Both the position numbers and the translations under genes were made by a program. Positions 7,917 to 18,584 of a DNA stretch of 64,000 nucleotides are shown here, piece by piece; position 1 is the stretch's first letter; each line of letters starts with the position of its first letter. Where the stretch lies: contig JAVTVY010017323.1 in the NCBI GenBank assembly GCA_036873755.1, forward strand, positions 1-64,000, read 5' to 3'. The notes beneath the pieces are model-generated. The model was not told the origin of the DNA, made no database searches, and was given only the letters and a program-made list of their open reading frames with translations. The DNA comes from Hanleya hanleyi (lineage: Eukaryota > Mollusca > Polyplacophora > Lepidopleurida > Hanleyidae).

Positions 7917-9440
7917 ACACCCTAGTCTAACTCCCTCACATAGGCTTCACATGGATACCTCACTCGATCCCATCGGCCCACTAGTGGCCCACCTAGACCC
8001 CAACACGTTTATGTCCATACCCTTTGTCCACTGCGCACGCGCAGAGTGGCGATATTTCAACCCCGCGCTCACCCCATCAGATGCCCCCCTCACATAGGCT
8101 TCACATTGATACCTCACTCGATCACATCGGCCCACGAGTGGCTCCCCTAGATCCCAAAACGTCTATTTCCATACACTTTGTCTATTGCGCATGCGCAGAA
8201 TGACGATATTCCTACCCCACATCCATCCCATCGGTTGCCCCCTCACATAGGCTTCACATTGATACCTCACTCGGCCCCATCGGACGATTAGTGGCCCACC
8301 TAGATCCCAAAACGTCCACCCCGTATGGACCTATACACCCATAGCCATGCAGTATAGGCCTATGGGCCTACTTAGGCCTCGGTGACTTTTTTCAAAAATT
8401 TCACCGTTTCGTGCCGGGACACTTCCTATCATGTTTGTCTTGACGAGACTAAGAAAACAAATCCAAACAACCATACCGCAAATGTCTAGAAGTAGGTTTC
8501 CCAGTGGGGCAAACATTGGTCCTATACCCCTAGTATGGGACTATATGGTCTCCCTGAACTTTTTCCAAAAATTTCAACGATTCGCTCCGCGACACTTCCT
8601 ATCATGTTTGTCTTGACGAGACTAAGAAAACGAGACCCCACAACCTATACCGCAAATGTCGAGAAGTAGGTTTCCCAGGATGGTCCTATACCCCCCATAC
8701 CCCATATAGGCATTTTCCGTAATTTAGGATAAAGTCCGTTTTCCGCTTTTTTTCAGGAATTTTTTTTACATGCACCCACCCCATTGACTTGATAGGCAAG
8801 CCCCGTTAAGCCCGGCGACCGATATTAGCCCTTTTGGCTAGAGTTGATAGGCATTTTCCCCTATTTTAGGGGTAAAGTCCGTATTCCGTTTTTTTTTTCA
8901 GGAAAAATTTTACATGCACCCGCCCATGACTGGATGCCCCTTCACATAGGCTTCACATTGATACCTCATACAACTCCATCGGCCCATTAGGGGCTCCCCT
9001 AGATCCCAAAACGTCTATTTCCATACCCGTTTCCCACAATTCCCTGTCTGCGCATGCGCAAAATGAGGTCAGTTCCACGTCACACTCATCCCCTCGGATG
9101 CTCCTTCACGAATGCTTCACGTTGATACCTCATACGACTCCATCGGACCACTAGTGGCCCACCTAGACCCCAAAACGTCTAGCGGGACCCATACCGGGCC
9201 CAGTTTTCGACACTAGATGACCACATTCCGACAAAATGGCCAGTTTTCGACACCGGACGTGCCGCCATCTTGAACCAGAAGGCAGACACCGCCGCAGAAC
9301 ACTCCTGCGCACACCTCCTCATTAGCCCGAGTTGTCTCCCTTGCGTCCAGAGTGTATAGATGGCGCTACCCATAAACCGGAAGTGACGTCATTTTTACAT
9401 CCGGGTGAAAGGGGGCCGAATTTACGCACTCCCTACTACT
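7917..9440 (-). repeat. Right terminal inverted repeat of element 1
   Basis: Inverted partner of 636-1,995. It keeps one and a half degenerate copies (8,740-8,930) of the roughly 155-bp unit that forms a six-copy array in the left TIR of element 2 (49,930-50,775), which links the two elements. Confidence 0.88.
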
Positions 9441-9446
9441 TACGGA
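9441..9446. repeat. Right 6-bp target site duplication of element 1
   Basis: TACGGA immediately follows the terminal CTACTACT of the right TIR and matches 630-635. A perfect copy suggests a fairly recent or slowly decaying insertion. Confidence 0.9.
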
Positions 9447-10231
9447 TATATACGTCCAGTACTGTTCTTGTTAATATTCACTTCAAGACAACAAAGATAA
9501 AACTTGTAGACTGGAAAGTCCAATCTACGACGATTACAGGTATCCTTGTTACCAAGTCACACACACTCATATCTAAATGTCACAAATCTTTGGTCCCAAC
9601 ACGAGTATTTCGACCTTCAGGGATGTAACGGTCGCCGCTATCCACCAAGTAACCACAAGGACATGTTTTTGTCGTTATCTATTCCAACATTTGATTTGGA
9701 ACACTGGAAACTTCAGACTTCGGCGCAAATATTTCACCATATTCCTACGAAGTAGGCTCTCATTTGCCAATTGTCCGGTACTGAGTGATTCATTGAGTGA
9801 GTCAGTCCATCCGAATCCTTTCGTCGGCAAAATAAGGAGAACCTTGATTTTTGGCATGAAGGTGCATTAGGGGACTGTTACCAGCTGACTTACTTTTGAT
9901 GAAAATTCCTGGTGATTGTTGATGAAAATCACTGGTGATTCTGACTTGGGCAGTGCCCATCTTAATATAGGCAAGGATTTCAACTTGGAGGGGTGGGGGG
10001 GGGGGATTTCCGAGAGTTCAGTTCGCGTTGGAGTCCTAATGCCTGTCCTACTTGCTAGGTCCTGTGACGTTAGTCACACTGCCATGTATTCAGTGGTAAC
10101 GGTGTATCTCAATAATAGTGGCTGATCTTCATACATCTGTACCTGTAATTTGGCTTTCAACCAGGATCTCAAGCAAACTTTATTGATTATTCAAGTTCGT
10201 GATTGCCGAGAGATGATAGTTGATAGATTAG
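9447..10231. other. Right flank of element 1, no gene recognised
   Basis: Unique-looking sequence with a G-run at 9,992-10,009. Short open frames lack domains. Confidence 0.5.
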
Positions 10232-11393
10232 TTATCGTACTGTTCTTGGAACGTCTTTGTTCCTAGAACGAATAATGCAGCTGCAAATCTTTATAACTTG
10301 GAGTTTATTGGCCGGAAGGAGAAGACAGTACACGTACGGGTTTACAACACTACTCACCTCGCTTACTGCTATCAGGAAACGGAGCGTCCGAGATCCCGGT
10401 TCGGCACCGATCAAAGCAAATAACATAAGGGGCGACAATGTTATTACCATAATGGCTATGAGAACAACGTGGGTAATCTGATGCTTCACTTGTCGGCGTA
10501 AAAACTCCTGTTTTCGGCTCCCTTCGCCGAAATTACTCTTCAGAAATTCATATCTCAGTTTAATGCAAATGAGTGAGTAGAAGACGACAGTTAGGATTAT
10601 AGCTGAACGTGAGAATAGCGATAGGTTTGTCTGACAGAAAAGATTTGGATGTTCCGGAAGAGCTGATGTTCGCAGATTCCATCCCCGTTCCCAGAGCCAC
10701 TGTTGCGTCTGCCATTGAAATGTCTTGGATAGACAGGTTCGCCGTGTTGTCAAACTCGAAGCTGCTTACTGTAGAGTTATCTGGATCGGTTGCCGATTCT
10801 CTAATATTCGGTAATTGTAAAAGCACTGCGAGCAGAAAAGCAACAGTGTCCGATAAGACAAAAAACCCGACGAAAAGATAACTTTTGGGACGACTGAATG
10901 GATTGAATATCTTCCAAGCACGAAATCCCGCTATAAAAGCTAACGTCATGGTGCAGAGGAAAGAACAAAACATGAAAAGCCTCGAAACAACTTGCTCGAA
11001 GAGGAATTTCAGCAGCGGCTCCCATTCTCCGAAATCCTTCTCGTCATTATAGCGACTGATATAATCAAGGCTTTCCAACGCGATGCAGATGCCAGCATGG
11101 ACAGAGCACAGAAGTAAGTCAACCAGGGCCAGATGTACGTAGACCAAACTATTTATCCGCTTTTCTCGAATGGATCGTATGGTGACGGTAAGGGCAGCCA
11201 AGTTCCCAGGAACGCCAAGACCGATTATCAGGGAGAGCAGAACGATCGTAGCTATGGTCACGTACTCCATATTCAGCGTCGGAGTCAAGGAACAAACTTC
11301 AACGGGTGTATATTTACATGGGCTCGACTTATATAATCGATATGAAGGGCGTGTCAAGTTGTCATCCTGAATGTCTTTGGTCTGAGAAACCAC
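10232..11393 (-). pseudogene. Rhodopsin-class GPCR, intronless, one frameshift
   Basis: The first frame (11,393 to ~10,620) gives TM1 with the GN motif (GVPGNLAALTV), TM2 with LALVDLLL, TM3 followed by GFRAWKI in place of the usual DRY, and TM4 (LFVGFFVLSDTVAFLLAV). An extracellular loop 2 with NLS and NSS sites follows. TM5 begins as the frame switches near 10,600-10,630. The second frame to 10,232 gives TM5 (SAIILTVVFYSLICI), a basic loop 3, TM6 and TM7 ending in NPYVYCLL (NPxxY). The likely start is the Met at about 11,267, before TM1. The ligand is unknown; the layout is that of peptide or amine receptors. The single indel could be a sequencing error or genuine inactivation. Confidence 0.75.
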
Positions 11394-11895
11394 ATCAATG
11401 CGTTGACCATCACATAAATATTATTCTACCACACCCCATGTGTTTTACCAAATAACATTATTACATATAAAAAAGGAAGCGCAGGTGGTATCTAATTCCA
11501 TTACCTTACAACCGATTCGGTGTGGATTATATGACGTGATAATTTTCTTCGCGTGTCCAGTTGAACTCGCCCAGAGGTGTAATAGGCTTGAAATAGATAT
11601 CAAAATTTATCGTTTTCCTGTATCTTCTTGTACATCCTGTTGCCGTACATCATGGAGCCAATTAAAGTTGGAGAAGGTCTTTTCTTCCGCGGAGATTCAT
11701 TCAAAGTTGTTGGACGTATGATCCAATCATTGGATGACGGGAATTTCAGATGTATTCTAAAGACAAAGACTCAAATTGCTTCGATGAATTGGAGGGTCAA
11801 ATTTTTTTGTCAGGTATAGGGGTGTTAATCGAGTTTTAAATACACGAGAATATCTTTCTTTTAACGAAACATCTCCACATGGTGCCGTTTTCAGT

Positions 11896-12089
11896 ATAGT
11901 AGAATAGAAATAATTCCTTCTTTACTGTGGTAAAACACCTAAAATAGATCGCGCTGCAACAGGATGAGTCTTCACGTTTCATCACTCAGGTCTACGGCCT
12001 TCGTGATCAAACTTGGACTCATCCTATTGCATTGCGATCTATTCTACGTGTTTTACCGCAGTAAACAAGGAATTATTTCTTAATTCTAT
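11896..12089. mobile_element. Palindromic MITE (fold-back), ~194 bp
   Basis: The left arm TAGAATAGAAATAATTCCTT and the following sequence through GATCGCGCTGCAACAGGATGAGTC are mirrored by 12,010-12,089. Arms are about 80 bp with scattered mismatches and a short central spacer. Confidence 0.8.
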
Positions 12090-12387
12090 GACACTCACAC
12101 GTTTTAGCACGGTTAATGTTATGTGAAATCAACACCCGTCAAGTGCAGGTGTCCATTGAGAGATTCCATTTCGCAAGTCGGATGAGGAAAGGGACGTCTG
12201 CTTTCATACAAGTAACAATCGAATAAAACAAACAAATAAATTAAAAGACGAAATTTCTTTCTCAAGTTCAGCTGTTGTTTCCATCGTGGAATTGGTGAAC
12301 AAAAGCGACACAAGTAGACATAAATCCTCGTAATTTCCACACAGCTGACGCAGCTGACAGTATCACTCCCCATTTGAGAGACCACAT

Positions 12388-12448
12388 AAACTCGTCCACT
12401 GAAATTGGCACGATGCCAACCGAGACGGGAGCATCAGTGGACGAGTTT
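12388..12448. other. Nested hairpin with perfect 15-bp stem
   Basis: AAACTCGTCCACTGA (12,388-12,402) pairs exactly with TCAGTGGACGAGTTT (12,434-12,448). Inside lies a second hairpin, TTGGCA-CGA-TGCCAA (12,405-12,419). Function unknown; it could be a structured RNA or a transposon end. Confidence 0.6.
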
Positions 12449-12547
12449 TTTTCAAGAAAGGGGAGAAAAGTTGTCAAAGTTCAAAATATATTTTCAACCT
12501 TTCAGTATAATCTTCGTTGATAATCAATTTGGGTAGTGCAATAGAAT

Positions 12548-12717
12548 AGAAATAATGTTTTCATTGGCGTGCTCAAAGGTTATTTTACGCACGGTTTGTG
12601 TGGAAAAGTTTATCAATTTTAGTGCGCGGGCCTCGCACTTGCCATAAAATATAAAGTTTCCCACACTAACCGTGCGTAAAATAACCATTTAGCACGCCTA
12701 TGAAAACATTATTTCTT
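12548..12717. mobile_element. Palindromic MITE (fold-back), ~170 bp
   Basis: The arm AGAAATAATGTTTTCATTGG with GTTATTTTACGCACGG is mirrored at 12,660-12,717. It shares the AGAAATAAT terminus with the MITE at 11,896, which suggests the same transposase family. Confidence 0.8.
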
Positions 12718-14969
12718 AAATATTAACCAGCGTAAAACCGGTAAAGACGAAAAATCTGTGTGAGCATGCGCTCTGAAAAATGTACGCCTAAGTCGACTCG
12801 TTTTCAGGAATCAGAATATATACTTTTCTATGTATTTCTTTTTTATTAGAGGCATGATGCCATCTTCTATACTTAACCGGTTTCAGTCACATACCCAAGT
12901 TGCTGAAACGAAATTTACTAACATTGATATACATGTAAGATTATAATACTGCCATTTTGTCCATTTTCCTTGCATTTAGTCTATGTGAAATAGTCCAGCA
13001 TCTATACATCTTTACTGAATGACTCGACTGACAGAAAATCGGAACGAAAATATGTCCAGTCTAGGTCAGGCCAGGTTCCCTTCACGTATATGTATTACAG
13101 TACTTGTAAGTATATAAACATATAATGTTCTTGGAACCTAGCGGGCGTTAGACGTCCATTAAGCTCCCTGCCCTCTCCACTCTTGTATCAGTCTCTGAAC
13201 GCATCCCAAGTACCTTTTTATGGCAAAGATTAGACGTACACTTGATAAGTTAATGTTTATACCATGACTCCTGTCCCCCGCCTGGCGTGGAATACCCTTT
13301 CTAACTTTTTGCTGCCTCAGATCACCCTCCCCTATCCCAAAGCTATATGTATTCTAGGTTTCACTGTGACTGTGACGGTCATGTCTGCAGTAATCCTGAC
13401 AAATTTCCATAAGCTATCAATGACGACATATGCCCACTCAGGTTATAACCTGTTTCATTTTTTCTAAAGTTAGAAAGTACATATATTATACGATTTAGTC
13501 CTGACGTGTCAGCACGTAAGAGGTTATGGTTGTTGAGATATGATTTTTTGAAGTTCAACATTTTTCTGACTTTAACATACAATTGTTAGTATCAATTTAT
13601 CTGAACATAGTTGAATATTGTAAACTTATAACAGTGACAAATAGTAAGCATGAAGTGAGCGTTAAGCCTAATAGCCAGGATTACACATTCAGCTCACGCA
13701 GCTGACTTTACTGACAGTTCCAGCTTACGCCAATGAAGATATTAGCATGCTTACTGGTCTTCAGCTTACATGTTGCTACAAGCCTAAGATTATCACAAGA
13801 AATTGACAGGTGTAAAGAGTAATCTCACTCTACGAAATTTGATCTGCTTTAAAATGTGCTACATGATGTCTCGGTGATAGTAGATAAAAAAAACTGCATT
13901 GAGAACTGCATGTCATTTTATGTACTTTGTTTTATTTAAATTATTGATCATGTATCTAAGAATAGGCTACGGAAGTAATACGAGATCATAAAATATGAAA
14001 TAACATTTTCTTGAGACGTTATCATTTACCCTGTTTTATTCGGTTTTTTTTTTTTGCTGAAGTAGCATAGAAAATATTATGTGATGGGGGTTTTGTCCCC
14101 TGGGTGTTTTGTCCCTGGGGGATTTGTCCTACACTCAGACCCTCCGGGTCTTCACTTTGGTTGAGACACGTTCAAATGTGCGTGGAACGGTATACCTTCA
14201 AATACTTTTAGAACGGGGAAAAATCTTACCAACTGTAATAATTTTAACATACCGGTATATTGTTGAGGGTAATCAAGTGTTTTGGTCCATTGTAACACGA
14301 ATATATTGTTGTAAACGGCAGCATTGAGACGGGCAATTCTATTTTTCTTTGTTCCACCCCCTTGTTTCATGAACACATGGTCATACAGAATGTTAAAAAA
14401 AACGCTACTTCATATTTGAATATTCTTATAATATTTGTCTAAATACGTACAAATACAGCGAACACCGTCGACTTAACGAAGGAAAATCTTTTATTTCTAC
14501 TTAAAACTTCTGTGTCTGGCCAGCTTGCAGTCTCTGTATGTTCTAGGTTCCAGCTGAATGAGCCGCATTATCATGACATCAGAGTGTATACACCCTTTTA
14601 TCATATATAGTTTACTGACGCTTTGGAGGTTACAAACTTTGACGTTGGAAGAATGAATGGACTGATACATACGGAGTTTTGATGTGTATATGCTCTACAC
14701 TGACTCCAGATAATGTGGCTATTGTCTAATTTGGCTAATGTAGTCAAATCACTCTCGCAACAATGCCACTTTCGTTTGTAATATTAGATGCTCACGATAT
14801 CGGTATAGCGTACTCCTGATAACTTGCCGCCGGGTGAATATCGTAACAAAAGCACGCGATGTCGAAGCGAGACGCCTTCTGAGAAAGCATTATGACATTC
14901 TATAGGTTGACCGGTTCACCATAATGTTCCTAACTGACTCTTTACCATCAGCGTGTTTGTCTCTTTGAT
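12718..14969. other. Intergenic sequence, no gene recognised
   Basis: AT-rich. Paired TTTTGTCC motifs (GGGTTTTGTCCCCTGGGTG) at 14,088-14,130 resemble MITE termini. CAGCTCACGCAGCTGAC near 13,691 is a short near-palindromic stretch. I see no supported exon. Confidence 0.5.
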
Positions 14970-17305
14970 GTGTTCCTTCGCGTAAATTCTATTACGCATA
15001 TTCAACAGACTTTGGATAAGATAAGACTCTCCATCGCCATTGTTATACCAGTACCAAAGCCTGGCCGTAACCATACAGACCCTGGTAATTATCGTCCGAT
15101 TTCACTGACTAGCTGTGTTTGCAAAACAATGGAACGCATGATAAATGATCGCCCTGTTCGATACCTAGAAACTGAAAAGAGCTAGACTTACTGATATTCA
15201 AGCTGGTTTCTCTAAAAATAGAAGTACTATTGACCATTTAGTCGGATTAGATTCCTGTGTCAAGAATGCTTTCGACTTGAATGAACGTTCCATCTTTTTT
15301 GATTTAGAGAAATCCTATGATACTACATGGAAATACGGGATTCTAAAAGACCTTCATACTATGGGATTAAAGGGCCGTTTACCCATTTTCATACCCAACT
15401 TTTTGAATGATAGACAATTCCATGTTCGATGTCTGATTATTTCGACCAAGATCAGGCTGTCACACAGAGCAGTATTTTCTCTACTACTCTAGTATCAAGA
15501 TCAATAGCTTGGCGACAGTTTTGAATAAATGAATTGATGGTTCACTCTTTGAGGACGATTTCAGCATTTCGTGCAGTGGGAAAAGTATACACAATATTGA
15601 GAAAACATTACAACTTTGTCCAAATAGAATTCAGAAATGGATTCTAGAAAATGGCTTCAAATTATCCAGAACTAAGACAAATTGTATACACTTTTGCAGA
15701 AAGTATTTCCAGCACAAAGATCCAGTAGTTACATTAGATGGAACTGAGATCAAAGTAGTAAAAGAGGTCAAATTCTTAGGAATATCGTTTGACCATCGAT
15801 TAACGTTCTTATCGCAAAAAAATGCTTGAAAGCTAAGTGCACGAAAGCTCTTGATTTGTTGAAGGTAGTTGCCAACTATAAGTGGAAGGAGATCAGCAAA
15901 CACTTCTCCATTTATATCGATCACTTGTTCGTTCCAAACTTGATTATGGCTCTATTGTTTACAACGGTACAAGCAAGTCAAACTTGGCAAAGCTAGATCC
16001 CATTCTCCATCAAGGACTAAGACTTTGCCTTGAAGCGTTCAGAACATCCCCTAAAGAAAGCTTATATGTCGAAGCAGTTGAATCACAAAATTGCTATCAA
16101 CTCACTCGAATCCTGCATTATAACTGTGTTTTCAAACCTCAGTTCGTGGATCTCTATTTAAAGAAACCCTCCATTATTCCACCTCTTGGAATTCGTATGA
16201 AACCACACATTGTAGCAGCTGGTATTTAAAGTTAGATAAATTTTACCTAACAAGCTCTTGCCAACTCCACCATGGCAGTTAGCCAAACCAGAAGTAGATA
16301 TTTCACTGACGAAATATAAAAAGGCAAACACGAGCCAGCTCTTGTACAAACAAGAATGTGGTCTGCTGAGAGAAAGATACAGATCACATCAGGCTATTTA
16401 TACAGATGGTTCTAAAGTTGATGAGAGAGTAGCGTGTGCTACTATCTTTAGTTCCAAAACAAAACCTGTCGATTACCAGGTAAAAGTTCGATATACTGAC
16501 TGCAGAAGCTATATTGTTGGCTATGGCAGTTATTGGGTCCACTAAAAGGGAAAAATATGTCACATTTTCAGATTCACTGTCATGCCTTCAAGCGATTAAA
16601 AGTGGAACTTCGACTCATCCCACTATCTTGAATATTCTACAATTATATGACTGTAGATTTGATCAACAGATTGATATTATGTTTTGCTGGTTGCCTGGTC
16701 ACGTTGGCATCAAAGGTAATACTGAGGCTGATAGAATGGATAAGGCAGCCCTAGATGATGAGGTTGATCTTGTTGGAATCCCATATAGCGATTTCAGATC
16801 CTCTGTCTGTACTTATGTGAGACGGCTATTTCAATCTTTATGGGCTGCTGTGAATAATAACAAGCTTCATGAGTTCAAAAAAACTGCAGGCTATACGCTG
16901 AACAGCCAGAAACGTTTCGATCAAACCATGATCAGGCGATGCAGAATCGCGATCGGTCATACACGATTAACTCATGAACATGTACTAAAAAAAAAGAGCC
17001 GGTCCCAAAGTGTATTCCATGCCACGAAGATCTCACAATGAAACATATTCTTATCGACTGCATAGATTTTAAGATTGTAAGAGATTCTTTTTATCGAGCG
17101 ACTACTTTGGAAGATCTTTTTAGTCGGGTGAGGGAGGACTGTGTCTTGGGTTATTTGAAAGAAATCGGTTTGTTGCATAAGTTTTAATGTGTGTATGTTT
17201 TAATGTGTTGGATTACTAAGTTATTGGCTTGAGTACTTGGAATTTTGTTTGATCGTCGCTATATAGCTGAAATATTGCTGAACGCGACGTTAAACCTTAA
17301 TTCTC
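14970..17305 (+). pseudogene. Decayed LINE retrotransposon (RT plus RNase H, jockey/I-like)
   Basis: Frameshifted fragments in order: RT entry motif PVPKPGRNHTDPGNYRPISL (15,045-15,110); QAGFSKNRST and FDLEKSYDTTW (15,200-15,330), with the usual catalytic Asp-bearing YxDD degraded to EDD (~15,545); palm and thumb to 16,228; then RNase H with YTDGSK (~16,400), FSDSLSCLQAI (~16,570) and CWLPGHVGIKGNTEADRMD (~16,685-16,740). The tail ends in a GCTGAACGCGACGTTAAACC block followed by a CT-rich tract at 17,305. RNase H after RT points to the I/Nimb side of the non-LTR tree. It lacks ORF1 and endonuclease, so it is 5' truncated and dead. Confidence 0.88.
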
Positions 17306-17788
17306 TCTCTGAGGATCTCTCCATTTAGTTAGGTGGCTTAGTAAAATTATCGTTAAACGCCGGCCAAGTGTCACTTTTTTTACTTTTCATTTTCAAAGTA
17401 TTAAAGTGCGACGTCAAAATAAATAGACTTGTAATTCTTAGGTTATTCTGCCATACCGAGAAAATGGGCTTTTTTTGGTCCTTTTCTGGAACGTTATTCT
17501 CAATAACTTTTGAACGGTTGAATATTGGTTCTTCAAACTTTGCAGTGTAGAAGGCAGTAGTATTGACCTTAATATGGGCCCATTCGTTAAATAATTTCAA
17601 TGTGAGACGGTGCGATAAAATTCAAAATGGCGGCCATTGTGGTGACAACGTTAGTCCACAGTCCCACAGTCACCGGCCATTCTGTTATTATTCTACGCAG
17701 TTTTCCATGTAATGGTAAACAAATTGACTAAATTTGAGCCTAAAACTGTTTTCTGAGCTGCAAAGTTTGAAGGTTCAATATTCATTCG
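17306..17788. other. Repeat-derived sequence, no gene
   Basis: It contains a TTTGAACGGTTGAATATTGG segment and a CAAAATGGCGGCCATTGTGG segment related to the MITE fragments near 32.3-32.5 and 37.1-37.2 kb. Confidence 0.45.
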
Positions 17789-18323
17789 TTAACCCTACCT
17801 GACCTGGGCGGTTTGAGACCTGTCCAGGCCAGGTGTGTGTGTGGGGAGGGGGGTGGGGGGGGGGGTGGTGGTCACACAAATAATTATTTTTCTCACCCTT
17901 GAGCTAGGGGGCTGAAAGTTACCACACTATACCCTTGGGTCAAGCATTACTAGAATGCTGACGCTATTTTCAAAAAGACATGTTTTGGACGATTTTTCGA
18001 ATTTTTATTTATGTGTTTTCTTCGCAAAAACTACATGATAAATTAATAGATAATAACCTAATGTAAAATAAAATAGGTTTTGTCCACTTTTTCTCGCAGA
18101 AAATCAGAAATGTGACGAAAGCATCACTTTTCTGGTACACCATATTTTGTATTTGCCCCTCATCCTCTACTCGGGAGATATACACATAGGCTCAAAATAA
18201 CCCTAGGAGATAATCTACAAAATCATGGAGTGTCAGCTCTCAAGTTGTCGTTCCGGATATAGAGTAGAAAGTTTGCTAGGGGGTGGGAGGTATACTGCCC
18301 CCTCCCAGACCTGATAGGGTTAA
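17789..18323. mobile_element. piggyBac-type MITE with TTAA target duplication
   Basis: TTAA at 17,789-17,792 is followed by CCCTACCTGACCTGGG. The other end is CCCAGACCTGATAGGG followed by TTAA (18,320-18,323). Terminal CCCTA and a TTAA duplication are the hallmarks of piggyBac transposons. The interior (535 bp overall) is non-coding with a G-rich run at 17,840-17,870. Confidence 0.75.
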
Positions 18324-18584
18324 GAAGTTATTGATAAGAACGTCATAGAAAAGGGCCCAAAAACAATATTTCTCGACTTTGCTTATGGGAGGTTAACCTA
18401 GGTTTACTGTTTATAAAACTATTCCTGTAGCGAGTTTTCCAGGTTTTCCATCTAGAAAATGTCCTTAGAACACATTCGTATCCTACAAACTTTTACTGCA
18501 GGATTTCGTAGTTTTTGCCCAAGCGGGATCTTGATGCCTATAAGGATATTAGGATTACTCCCAACAAATTAACCAGTTTTTAGC
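18324..18584. repeat. Leader sequence of the satellite array, copy 1
   Basis: The sequence starting GATAAGAACGTCATAGAAAA is repeated almost exactly at about 19,355-19,615, again directly before the hairpin AGCCCACC...GGTGGGCT. Confidence 0.75.

Larger units (their letters stand above)
636..9440. mobile_element. Polinton/Maverick-type element 1, capsid-module-only derivative
   Basis: The element starts AGTAGTAGGGAGTGCG and ends with the reverse complement of that sequence. It is flanked on both sides by the 6-bp duplication TACGGA, the duplication length typical of Polintons. TIRs are about 1.36 kb (left) and 1.52 kb (right). The interior carries, all on the plus strand and closely packed, a small hydrophobic protein, a conserved minor protein, a penton-like protein, a basic core-like protein, a double-jelly-roll capsid protein and an adenain-type protease. 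I find no polymerase B core, retroviral-type integrase or FtsK-like ATPase. At 8.8 kb it is roughly half the size of autonomous Polintons (15-20 kb). It is therefore probably non-autonomous for replication and integration but was mobilised, since its ends and target duplication are intact. Confidence 0.9.

Noticed and set aside
636..9440. Polymerase B, integrase or packaging ATPase in element 1
   Set aside because: I looked in all frames for the usual catalytic motifs (DTDS-like, DDE, Walker A) and found none.
9992..10009. G-rich runs here, at 17,840-17,870 and 47,730-47,750 as G-quadruplex elements
   Set aside because: Simple G tracts without regular spacing or a conserved context; no function can be argued.
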